A stretch of 10,397 nucleotides of DNA, taken from Entophlyctis helioformis (lineage: Eukaryota > Chytridiomycota > Chytridiomycetes > Chytridiales > Chytriomycetaceae). The position numbers were made by a program, and so were the translations under genes. This document shows positions 1 to 7,577 of this stretch, in pieces. Position 1 is the first letter of the stretch; every line of letters starts with the position of its first letter. Where the stretch lies: NCBI GenBank assembly GCA_025526915.1, contig JAHLKH010000476.1, forward strand, positions 1 to 10,397. The letters are read 5' to 3'. The notes under the pieces were generated by a model. It saw nothing but the letters and a program-made list of their open reading frames with translations, searched no databases and was not told the origin of the DNA.

Positions 1-2093
1 CCGCTCACCTGGGGGTTCTCGCAGATCTTGATCAGACCCTGCAAGACGATGCTCTTTTGCTTAAAGGTCGCATTGCCCATTTCGAGAATCTGCAGATAGA
101 CTGTCGACAGCAGGACCTCGACCTCGACCTTGAGCTTCTCGCGGTAGTAGCGGATGACGAGCAGAAAGATGGACAGGGACAGCTCAAACAGGACGGGGTT
201 GGTGCTGAGGGCGTTGCGGGATATGCTCAGACACAGGCTGTCACGGACGAGGCGGACGTAGAGATCGTCCGAGCGCAGGGTGGGGCCGGCGTTGTTGAGG
301 ACCGAGAGGATGAGGTCCATGGCCAGGATGCGGGATTTGACAGACATGGGCGACGGCTCGTCGGTCAGGGTGGCGCTTGGGGCCGCCAGCGCAGCCGGGT
401 TGAAGGTTGTGGACTGGTTCTGGGCATCCGACTGCGAGTGCATGGACATGTAGCACAGGAAGCGCAGGACGAGGAACACGTCCTTTCTGAGCAGCTGGTT
501 GTAAAAGGACACTGACGGATTGTACGGGTTGGAGCCTGTCGACGGCAGATGGTCAGTTGGAGAGTGGCGGCCATGCAAGCGCACGGCCTGGCTTGTGGTG
601 GCTTTGGTGAGCGAGAGTACTTAGCGTGCCTAGCGTACCTTGGGTACCTTCTGATGCAGCATCAGCAGCATCAGCAGCAGCCGAGGGATGGCTGCCAAGC
701 GCGTCTGCCGCCGTGTTTCCAACGGGCAGGGAGGACGGCGAGTCGCTTGTCCAGATCGAGCCCGGCCTCGAGCGGCTCGACATCAGCGTCCATGTCCAAG
801 GGGGACGAGGGGACCTGGCGAGGGACAGAGGATGAGGGCGGCTGCTGCAGAGAAGGCGTCGAAGCGGGCCAAGTCTGCAGCAGACGAGGATCGCGGCAGA
901 GCGGCACTGGGGGCAGCATCGGCAGCAGAACCAGCAGCAGCAGGACCAGCAGCAGCATCACCCGACTCGAGGGCCTTTGACAGGAGCGAGGCAGAGCGCT
1001 CCATCTTGGAGAAGACGAGGTTGATCATCTGGGTGAGCGATGCTCTGGCGGTGACGTCGTTTGCCGAGTTCTTTTGGGCGGCGGCGTGGATGGCGAAGCA
1101 GACCTGGAGCACGCGCACGAGGGAGCGCTCGTGGACCTCGCAGGCGGCCGAGGTGACTGCGGTCAGGAGCACCTTGAGGACCTGCAGCTGCAGGGCGTCT
1201 TCGGCGGGGCCGGCGTGCAGGCTGCTGGCCGAGGCGATGACGGTGGCGATGATGTCGTCGATGAGGAGGGGCGACTGGATGCAGTGGTGGTGGTTTGCAC
1301 CGACGGCAGCAGCGACGTGCAGAGAGTCCTGCGCAGCGGCATGAGTGGTAGGGTCTGGAGCAGCGGCAGGCGAAGCAGGCGACAGGGGCGACAGGGGCGG
1401 CCGTGCAGGATCAGCCGAGGATGGAGCAGAGGCAGAGGCAGAGGCAGAAGCGTCTGCAGGGCCATCGGGACGCAAGAGGGCCGAGATGGAGAAGCGGCGG
1501 CCAAAGAGCGAGGCGAGGAGGGCGGACTGGGCGGCGGGATCGTCCGAGGAGGCGGCGTCTGGCGCAGTGGTGGTTGCTGTCGTGGTGGTTGCCGTAGTGG
1601 TGGCTGACGAGGGATCTGCGGAAGGCGACGGCAACGAAGAGGGCGACGAGCCGCGCAGCAGGTCGTGGGCAATGAGCTTCTGGAGGGCGTTGAGGGCCGA
1701 CTCGCGCACTCTGACGGGGCGGGCCGGGTGCAGGGCGAGCTTGAACGGCAGCCAGAAGCGGTCGGCTCTGCGGGAGGGTCAGAGAGGGGGTCAGAGGATA
1801 GGGGGTCAGAGAGGGGGTCAGACAGATACAGCGACAGACAGAGTGGCACTGGTAGACACCACAGGCAAGGCAGAGTGACAAAAGACGCACGGGGCTCGGT
1901 CCGGGTCGGTGCCGGCGGCCGCCAGCGACTGGCGCAGGAGAGCCAGCTGGGCGAGGGCCTCTTGGGTGGCGTCGAGCAGCGGGTCTGTGGGGGGAGCAGG
2001 GGCAGTGCCCGGCAGCAGCTGCAGGCGCGAGGGCGGAGGGGCGGCTGCGGCCGAGGCGTCTGCGAGCAGGCGCTCGAGGCAAGGCAGGAGCAT
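1..2093 (-). CDS. SEC7: SEC7/BIG-type Arf guanine-nucleotide exchange factor, N-terminal part (partial)
   Basis: Large ArfGEFs of this family activate Arf GTPases at the late Golgi to drive vesicle formation. Exon 1 is 2093-1891, beginning at an ATG followed by LLPCLERLLADAS. Intron 1 is 1890-1768 (GTGCGT...GCAG, phase 2). Exon 2 starts at 1767 and contains ADRFWLPFKLALHP, ALNALQKLIAHDLLRG, LQVLKVLLTAVTSAACEVHE and ARASLTQMINLVFSKMER, which together match the DCB domain of Sec7/BIG proteins. Exon 3 is 535-9, beginning after a GACAG acceptor, and contains RKDVFLVLRFLCYMSM, ILSVLNNAGPTLR, ELSLSIFLLVIRYYREKLKV and YLQILEMGNATFKQK, which match the HUS region. It appears to end at a CAG/GTGAGC donor at 9/8, so the HUS motif and the catalytic Sec7 domain lie beyond the left edge. 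The Ala/Ser-rich linker between exons 2 and 3 (about 962-639) is not resolved: either a 426-bp intron (961-536), or a 103-bp intron (638-536, GTACGC donor) with a frame break upstream. Family assignment is firm; the linker structure is not. Confidence 0.88.
1768..1890 (-). other. Intron 1 of the SEC7 homologue, with a duplicated branch-point/pyrimidine block
   Basis: The donor is GTGCGT at 1890 and the acceptor CCCGCAG ends at 1768. Splicing joins DPDRAP to ADRFWLPFK across a phase-2 junction. On the plus strand a perfect 20-bp direct repeat, GGGTCAGAGAGGGGGTCAGA, lies at 1776-1795 and 1803-1822. On the coding strand this supplies four CTGAC motifs, each fitting a fungal CTRAY branch point, within pyrimidine-rich sequence just upstream of the acceptor. 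Confidence 0.8.
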
Positions 2094-2207
2094 TTGGAGT
2101 TGGAGTCGAGAGTTGAGTGGTTTGCGCGCGACCGTGCAAGTGGATCTTGCAAGTGGACAGGCGTCGTGTGGACCGAGAGACGACAGAGTGAGTCGAGCCT
2201 GTGGTTG

Positions 2208-2208
<1 letters not shown>

Positions 2209-2260
<52 letters not shown>
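2209..2260. repeat. (GCTT)13 microsatellite
   Basis: Thirteen uninterrupted copies of the tetranucleotide GCTT. The tract is flanked on both sides by the same octamer GTGGTTGT (2201-2208 and 2261-2268). It lies in the divergent promoter, about 115 bp upstream of the SEC7 start codon. Confidence 0.97.
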
Positions 2261-2263
<3 letters not shown>

Positions 2264-2272
2264 GTTGTGGCT

Positions 2273-2360
2273 GGCCTCTTGGCCTCTTGGCCTCTTGGCC
2301 TCTTGGCCTCTTGGCCTCTTGGCCTCTTGGCCTCTTGGCCTCTTGGCCTCTTGGCCTCTT
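2273..2360. repeat. (GGCCTCTT)11 minisatellite
   Basis: Eleven perfect head-to-tail copies of the octamer GGCCTCTT (88 bp), beginning 12 bp after the GCTT array. The period is not a multiple of three, so each frame cycles through a short peptide (for example ASWPLGLL), which explains the repetitive spurious open frames here. The arrays end about 110 bp before the SAMHD1-homologue start codon. Confidence 0.97.
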
Positions 2361-2469
2361 GGACTGGCTGACCCGTGGACTGGACAGACACCCTTGGCTG
2401 GACTCTCTCTGACATCTGGACACTCTCGACTGGACATCTGGACACACACACTCTCTCTCTCCGACGCAC

Positions 2470-5025
2470 ATGATGCTCGACTCGCCTGGCCCGACTCTGG
2501 CACCCGCCCCGCCCTGCCCCACAAAGGTCTTTAACGATCCCGTCCACGGCCACATTGAGCTCGACGACGTGTGCGTGCAGGTCATGGACACGCCGCAGTT
2601 CCAGCGCCTGCGCTCGCTCAAGCAGATGGGCGTCTCGTGCTTTGTCTTTCCCGGTGTGTGTGTCCATGTGTGTGTCTCTTGTCTCGTATGTGTGTGTGTG
2701 TGTGTGTCTGTGTGTGTGTGCGCTACATGTCTATCCGGTGACAGCCGAGCTGCCTGTCCTGCCCTCGAGGATCTGCCCTTCTGTCCCTCTGTCCCTCTGG
2801 TCTCTCTGTCCCTCTGGCCTTCTGTCTCTCTCTCTCTCTAATGACAGGCTATCGCCTGTCTCACTCTCTCTTGTGAGAGGCTATGCCTCTCCTATGACAG
2901 GCTATCGCCTGTCTCTCTCTCTTGCGAGAGGCTGCCGCCTCTCTCTCCCATGACAGGCTGCGCCTGTCTACTGCGATGCTGCCGCATCTCTCTCCCATGA
3001 CAGGCTATCGCCTGTCTCTCTCTCTTGTGAGAGGCTGTCGCCTCTCTCTCTCCCATGACAGGCTGCGCCTGTCCGCCCCTTTCGGACATGTCGCACATGA
3101 CTAACATCCAACAAGGCGCCACTCACACGCGCTTCGAACACTCGCTCGGCGTCTGCCACCTCGCCGGCGAGCTCATCGACCACCTGCGCAAGCGCCAGCC
3201 AGAGCTCGCCATCTCAGACAACGACGCAAAGTGCGTCCGCATTGCCGCCCTCTGCCACGACCTCGGCCACGGCCCCTTTTCCCATCTCTTTGACAATGGC
3301 TTCCTCAAGGCCGTCGTCCCCGGCTCCCTCTGGCAGCACGAGCAGGGCTCAGAGGACATGCTCGACTACCTCGTTGCCGACAATCCAGTCGACATTTCCC
3401 CCTCCGAGGTGCGTGTTTGCGCCTTTGTGCACTGGTGCACTGGTGCACTCTCTCCAACTCACCGACTACCCCACTCTCTCACCCCCACACCCCCAAACAG
3501 CTCCGCTTCATCAAGGATCTCATCCACGGTGAGCCGCGCAGCGACTACCCCCAGGCTCGCAAACTCTACCTATTTGACATTGTCGCAAACAAGCGCAACT
3601 CGGTCGACGTCGACAAGTTTGACTACATCCAGCGCGACTGTCTGCACATGGGCCTCAAGCTGTCCCTCGACGCCGGCAGACTCATCAAGTTTGCCCGCGT
3701 CATTGACAACCAGATCTGCTACCACCAAAAGGAGGCCATGAACCTGTGCGAGGTGTGTCTTGTGCTCTCTGCTCTCTGGCCACCCCATCTGACCCCCCCA
3801 CCTCCTCCACTAGCTGTTCCACACTCGCTATTCCCTCTTCAAGCGCGTCTACACCCACAAAGTCTCAACCGCCATCGAGTACATGGTCACCGACGCCCTC
3901 ATCTTGGCAAACGACCATCTCAACATCGCCGGCCGCATCAACAGCATGCCCACCTATGTGCACCTCACCGATCTGGTGCTCAACGAAATCGAGTGCTCCA
4001 CCGCCCCCGCCCTCGAACCCGCCCGCAGCATCATTCTTCGTCTCCGCAGACGCGACCTGTACCGCCTTGCAGACCAGGTCATCCTGCCCGTCGACCTGCA
4101 CGACTACATTGACGACACCGTCATCTCGGCGGAAATCATTGCCAAGCACCAGGACGAGCCCCCCGGCTCAAAGCTGCACTTTACAAAGGACGAGCTCATT
4201 GTGCAGCGCCTCGTCCTGTCCTTTGCCATGAAGGACAAGCACCCGCTCGACACCATCCGCTTCTACCGCAAGTACAACAACGTCGACTCGTTCCTCATCC
4301 CAAAGGACCAGATCTCCGAGTTCATCCCAAACAAGTGTGAGGAGGTCGTCATCCGCATCTACTCCAAGGACTACGACAAGACGCCTGCCATGCAAAAGGC
4401 CTTTCGTCACCTGCTGGCCGAGCTCAACCATACCCTCGAGTTGGACTCGGGCCTCCGTGGCACCGAGGAAGAGCTGGCTCCAACCCGCAGCAACTCCATC
4501 AGCCAAGCCAGCATCACAGACAACGAGGACAGCGATGATCAGGACCACGACACCCACAACGGACACGAACCGTCTGCCAAGATGCACGCCACGTTCGATG
4601 CGGCTGGATCGCCTGCTGGACGGTCGGCAGTCTCGGCGCGGTCAACACTGGCCCACTCTTCCAAAGACCCCCAGTCCCAGGTGGTCACCAGCCGCTTTGC
4701 AACTGCAACGCCGACAGCCGACAGCCCAAACAACCCGTTCCTCGTCCGGCCCGCCAGTCTGGAGCAGGCACGACCAGCGTCAAAGCCCCGTGCCTCACTC
4801 CCACCTCCGCGCTCTTTGCGGTCTTCCACATCCCAGCAGCACGACCCCAAGCCGGCCCAGTCGCAGACGCAGTCTGCAAGGACGACGCGGGATCGGGCCC
4901 AAACAGCGACATCACCAAAGCGCATTGTCGAGAATGTGGCGCTCTCGCTACCAGACGACTTGTCGCTGCACGAAAGCCCCAACAAGCGCCAACGGCTCTC
5001 TAACCGGCGAAAGTCGGGCATCTGA
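2470..5025 (+). CDS. SAMHD1: SAMHD1-type HD-domain deoxynucleoside triphosphate triphosphohydrolase
   Basis: SAMHD1-family enzymes hydrolyse dNTPs to deoxynucleosides and triphosphate, limiting the dNTP pool. Exons are 2470-2653, 3116-3408, 3501-3752 and 3814-5025, giving 646 residues. Introns are 2654-3115 (phase 1), 3409-3500 and 3753-3813 (both phase 0). HD-site residues are present: H70 in RFEHSLG, H109-D110 in [12 protein letters not shown]136 in HEQGS, and D197 in VDVDKFDY. Residues matching human allosteric-site positions are also kept: KVFNDP (19-24), D40, Q43-Q45 and R48 in DTPQFQRLR, and RIYSK later on. The protein starts 18 residues before KVFNDP, so the SAM domain of animal SAMHD1 is absent. 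After about residue 470 the chain becomes a low-complexity Ser/Pro/Gln-rich tail ending in a basic cluster, [13 protein letters not shown], a plausible nuclear localisation signal. Two ATGs are adjacent (2470 and 2473); the first is used here. Intron 1 is unusual and is described separately. The family call is firm; activity and localisation are inferred. Confidence 0.93.
2654..3115 (+). other. Long first intron of the SAMHD1 homologue
   Basis: At 462 bp this is the longest well-supported intron in the window; the others are 61-166 bp. The donor is GTGTGT at 2654. The acceptor giving the family-typical junction [11 protein letters not shown] is an AAG ending at 3115, preceded by a CTAAC branch-point match at 3101-3105 (context ACTAAC). 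The intron contains, in order, a TG-rich tract (about 2654-2724), a CT-rich tract (about 2776-2840), the hairpin array (2843-3073) and a short GTCCG/CGGAC inverted repeat (3071-3087). A second, CAG-type acceptor at 3061 is in frame and would add 18 residues. Retaining the intron would meet a TAA at 2839-2841, before any HD residue. Confidence 0.85.
2843..3073. repeat. Tandem array of nine short hairpins with alternating stems
   Basis: Nine consecutive inverted repeats with 3-4 nt loops. Type A (arms GACAGGC and GCCTGTC): 2843-2860, 2896-2913, 2952-2968, 2999-3016 and 3057-3073. Type B (arms GAGAGGC and GCCTCTC): 2875-2891, 2926-2943 and 3029-3046. One variant (arms GCGATGC and GCATCTC, one mismatch): 2973-2990. 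All eight type A and B stems are perfect over 7 bp. The order alternates A-B-A-B-A-variant-A-B-A, with CT-rich spacers. Loops are TATC, TAT, TATC, TGCC, TGC, TGCC, TATC, TGTC and TGC. Type A is preceded by ATGACAGG-like sequence; type B usually by CTCTTGYGAG. Function unknown. Confidence 0.95.
3427..3450. repeat. Three-copy GTGCACTG repeat in intron 2 of the SAMHD1 homologue
   Basis: Two copies of GTGCACTG and a third ending in C, each carrying the palindrome GTGCAC, lie 18 bp inside the 92-bp intron 3409-3500. They are non-coding: splicing GAG/GTGCGT to ACAG/CTC joins DISPSE to LRFIKDLI as expected for the family. Confidence 0.85.
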
Positions 5026-5304
5026 TCGATCACGTCCATCTGTCTGGTTCGCTCATTTGCTCATTTGCTCCTTTGCTCTCTCTCTCTTTCACACCATTTT
5101 CTTGCACTAGCTCATCCATCCCATCCCATTCATCCATCATGCTGTCTCTTTCTGTGCAACACAATAGAACACCTTGGCCGCATGAAAAATGCCCCCGAAA
5201 TTGCCCATTGTTGTTGAAAAACACCAAAACGACGCGTTCGCCTTTCAACGCGATCGTCATTCTCAATTCAACACCGGCAGACACACACCATACCGCCCTA
5301 CCCC
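5026..5304. other. Intergenic spacer between the SAMHD1 homologue and the F-box/LRR gene
   Basis: These 279 bp run between two genes in the same direction and must hold the 3' UTR of the first and the promoter/leader of the second. Short CT-rich and CATTTGCTC-like repeats lie at about 5052-5090, and a CATCC-type repeat at 5113-5139. No convincing TATA box or poly(A) signal is visible, and no open frame here looks coding. Confidence 0.5.
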
Positions 5305-7098
5305 ATGGCAACATCGACGTCGGTCGCAACGGCAACATCCCTGCCCTGCCGTGCGTCAACGCCCCAGCCTTCCGCATCGCCTGCTGGTCATGCCCACACA
5401 GTTGCCGGCCAGCTCCTCCTTCGACCCCAGCAACAGCACCCGCAACAGCATCAGCACCACCACAGCCATGTCGGCTCAGTATCGGCCATGGCGGTGTCGT
5501 CTGGAGACACCGCACCGAGTGCCGGCCTTGTCACGGCGGCAGACTCGGAATCCTTTGTATCGCCTGCCTTGACCCTTGCGGCCGGCCCAAGTGCGGCCGT
5601 CGCAGGGATAGGCTCGTCATCTGTATCGGGCAACTCCAACATCAACACTCTCAGCACGACTGTCAGCACGACTATCAGCTCGCTTCATGGCAGTAGCAGC
5701 AGCAACACCGCCGGCACCAGCAACAACAACAACAACACGGTCACGGAACTCGGCCATTACCAGCTGCCAGTCACCACTCGGTCGCGCTCGTCTGCCGTCA
5801 TTATCCTGCATCCGCCATTTCCCCGCCCGGTGCGCATCATCCCCGACGTGCTCCCCGACATCTTTGGGTTCCTGCAAGACTCGTCGGCGACGCTGCATTC
5901 ATGCGCGCTCGTGAGCACCACCTGGCATGCCGTGGCACTCCAGTTTCTGTACACGAGCCCACAGCTCCGGACGGTGCGGTCGCTGCGCAAGCTGCTCGCC
6001 ACGCTCGCTCTGCACCCGAGCCTCTGCCACTGGATCCGGCGGCTGGACCTCTCGCACATCCGCACGACCATCCTGGCCAACGACCTTGCGCGGCTGCTGG
6101 GCATGCTGCCGCGCGTCCGGCAGCTGGATCTCAGCTTCTGCCGCGAGCTGCGCGACAACCACGTGCATCTGCTTGTCGCCCACTGCCGCCCACTGGCGCT
6201 GGCCGAGCTGCGGCTGTCGGCCAACCGCCACGTGACAGACACGAGCCTGCAGGAGCTGCTGCGCCACTCGGGCCCGAGTCTGCGCGGCCTGTGCATCGAC
6301 GAGTGCCACGGCGTCACGGACCGCACGCTGCAGGTCGTGGCGGCTCAGTGCACGGGCCTGCAGGCACTCAAGCTGGCCTCGACCGCCACAGCCATCACGG
6401 ACGACGGCCTCGCCGCGCTCGCGTTCCCGTTGGGTACACCGCGCTGCACCGCGCTGCGCTCGCTGCAGCTCTACGACTGCCCGGCCCTCACCGACGCGTC
6501 GCTGGCGCTGCTCGCCCAGGCATGTCCGGCGCTGTCGTCGCTCGAGCTGTTCCGCTTGCCCAACGTCACGGACGCGGCGCTGTTTGCTATGGCCAAGCAC
6601 GCCCCGCTGTCCAGCCTGTGCGTGGGCGAGATGCCGCTCATCACCGACGCCGCCCTCTGCACGCTCGGCCGCCACTGCGACATGCGCTCGCTCACCGTAT
6701 GCCACTGCGAGAACATCACCGACCGCGGCGTCGTCGAAATGGTGCGCCATTCACCCAACCTGCGGTTCGTCGACCTGGGCCTCCTGGGCGACATCACGCT
6801 CGTCTCCCTCGTCGCGACTGCCCAGTGCTGCCCACACCTCACCGATCTCGTCGTCTCGGGCAACCTGCACGCCGAAGCCATCCCCACGCGCGCGGTCATG
6901 GACGTGGTGCGCGCCATGCCGCGTCTCGAGTCGCTCACCGTCTTCCATTCACGCGATATCACGCTCGATGATGCCGAGACGCTCGCGCGCACGTGCCCGC
7001 ATATCCGCTCACTGTTTATCCGCCAGTGCGTGCATATCGTGCCGCCCATGGCTGACGGGTTCTGTAAACGCTTTCGCATGCAGCTTGTCGTTGAATAG
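5305..7098 (+). CDS. F-box-like leucine-rich-repeat protein (GRR1/FBXL/AMN1 type)
   Basis: A 597-residue protein encoded by one uninterrupted exon. Residues 1 to about 160 are low complexity: a Gln/His-rich patch (QQQHPQQHQHHHSH), Ser/Thr/Ala-rich stretches and an Asn run. An F-box-like segment follows at about 178-225, beginning IIPDVLPDIFGFLQD and continuing through CALVSTTWHAVALQFLY, which matches the helical F-box pattern that binds Skp1. From about 240 to the end are roughly 13 leucine-rich repeats of about 26 residues in the cysteine-containing AMN1 style, e.g. LRGLCIDECHGVTDRTLQVV, LRSLQLYDCPALTDASLALL and MRSLTVCHCENITDRGVVEM. By family, a likely role is substrate recognition in an SCF ubiquitin ligase; the substrate cannot be guessed. 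The ATG at 5305 is the first in frame. The next gene is convergent, 480 bp away. F-box assignment is fairly sure; orthology to GRR1 or AMN1 is not established. Confidence 0.85.
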   Translation: MATSTSVATATSLPCRASTPQPSASPAGHAHTVAGQLLLRPQQQHPQQHQHHHSHVGSVSAMAVSSGDTAPSAGLVTAADSESFVSPALTLAAGPSAAVAGIGSSSVSGNSNINTLSTTVSTTISSLHGSSSSNTAGTSNNNNNTVTELGHYQLPVTTRSRSSAVIILHPPFPRPVRIIPDVLPDIFGFLQDSSATLHSCALVSTTWHAVALQFLYTSPQLRTVRSLRKLLATLALHPSLCHWIRRLDLSHIRTTILANDLARLLGMLPRVRQLDLSFCRELRDNHVHLLVAHCRPLALAELRLSANRHVTDTSLQELLRHSGPSLRGLCIDECHGVTDRTLQVVAAQCTGLQALKLASTATAITDDGLAALAFPLGTPRCTALRSLQLYDCPALTDASLALLAQACPALSSLELFRLPNVTDAALFAMAKHAPLSSLCVGEMPLITDAALCTLGRHCDMRSLTVCHCENITDRGVVEMVRHSPNLRFVDLGLLGDITLVSLVATAQCCPHLTDLVVSGNLHAEAIPTRAVMDVVRAMPRLESLTVFHSRDITLDDAETLARTCPHIRSLFIRQCVHIVPPMADGFCKRFRMQLVVE

Positions 7099-7577
7099 CG
7101 TCGTGGTGCCGTCTGTGGGCTGCTTGCCGTGTCCCACATACGACGACTGGCTGTAGAATTGGGCGGCGGCGGCGGCTGTGATGGACGGTGAGAGGTGTTG
7201 TGAATACATGAACTATTCTTCTTCTTCTTGTCGTTGTTGTTGTTGTTGCTGTTGTTTTGGGCTCGGGGCTGAGTGGCTTGGCTTGGCTTGGCGGGACGCG
7301 GTGCATCGACACAAGCGGGACAGTAGAAGAGTGCGGCGAATGATGGCTGCTGCTCATCGATGGAGGATCGTCCAACCGAGATGGTGTCGCAGGGGCAGAA
7401 TCGGTGGATGAACTCGATGGTGCATGGACACACGCTTTTGGTCACGACGGTTTTACTCGTAAACGAAAAGACACTGGTGGACAGAGACTGGAAAGCAGGT
7501 CACAGACACGGATGGGGGAGGAGGAAGGGGACAGACAGCCAGGCAGACAGACAGCGCGCCACACGAGACGCCAATGT
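7099..7577. other. Intergenic region between convergent genes
   Basis: This 479-bp stretch must hold the 3' UTRs of the plus-strand LRR gene and the minus-strand dehydrogenase gene. Seen here are TTC and GTT trinucleotide tracts (about 7216-7257), three copies of GGCTT (7275-7289), and short CAGACAGACAG-type runs near 7535-7555. No frame has the features of a real gene and no clear poly(A) signal was found. Confidence 0.5.

Larger units (their letters stand above)
2094..2469. promoter_or_regulatory. Divergent promoter/5'-leader region between SEC7 and SAMHD1 homologues
   Basis: These 376 bp separate two start codons facing away from each other, so they must hold both promoters and 5' UTRs. 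No clear TATA box is visible. The region is dominated by two tandem repeats (listed separately) and, nearer the plus-strand start, by CT/CA-rich leader sequence. A 13-bp direct repeat, GACATCTGGACAC, lies at 2411-2423 and 2433-2445, and CTCTCTCTC tracts flank it. Open frames crossing this region on both strands are products of the repeats. Confidence 0.6.

Noticed and set aside
688..1607. Plus-strand open frames opposite SEC7 exon 2
   Set aside because: Shadows of the conserved minus-strand DCB-domain coding sequence with no family similarity.
1665..2534. Long plus-strand open frame antisense to SEC7
   Set aside because: Driven by GC bias and by the GCTT and GGCCTCTT arrays, which translate as repeated LLAC and ASWPLGLL; the SEC7 family motifs lie on the other strand.
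1163..2667. Two long minus-strand open frames across the promoter repeats
   Set aside because: Frames are out of phase with the recognised DCB motifs and consist of repeat translations such as RPRGQEAK and SKQA.
2654..2841. Read-through of SAMHD1 exon 1 into the intron as the normal protein end
   Set aside because: The translation is repeat-derived ([14 protein letters not shown]) and the HD domain resumes exactly at exon 2; kept only as the outcome of intron retention.
2843..3073. CRISPR array
   Set aside because: The repeated units are short palindromes with CT-rich variable-length spacers in a eukaryotic intron; no unique spacers of uniform length and no cas genes.
2843..3073. Bacterial rho-independent terminators
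   Set aside because: The hairpins lack following T tracts and sit in an intron of a eukaryotic gene.
5901..6971. Overlapping 356-codon plus-strand frame and antisense frames in the LRR gene
   Set aside because: Shadow frames in GC-rich LRR sequence; the 5305-7098 frame has regular leucine-rich repeats.
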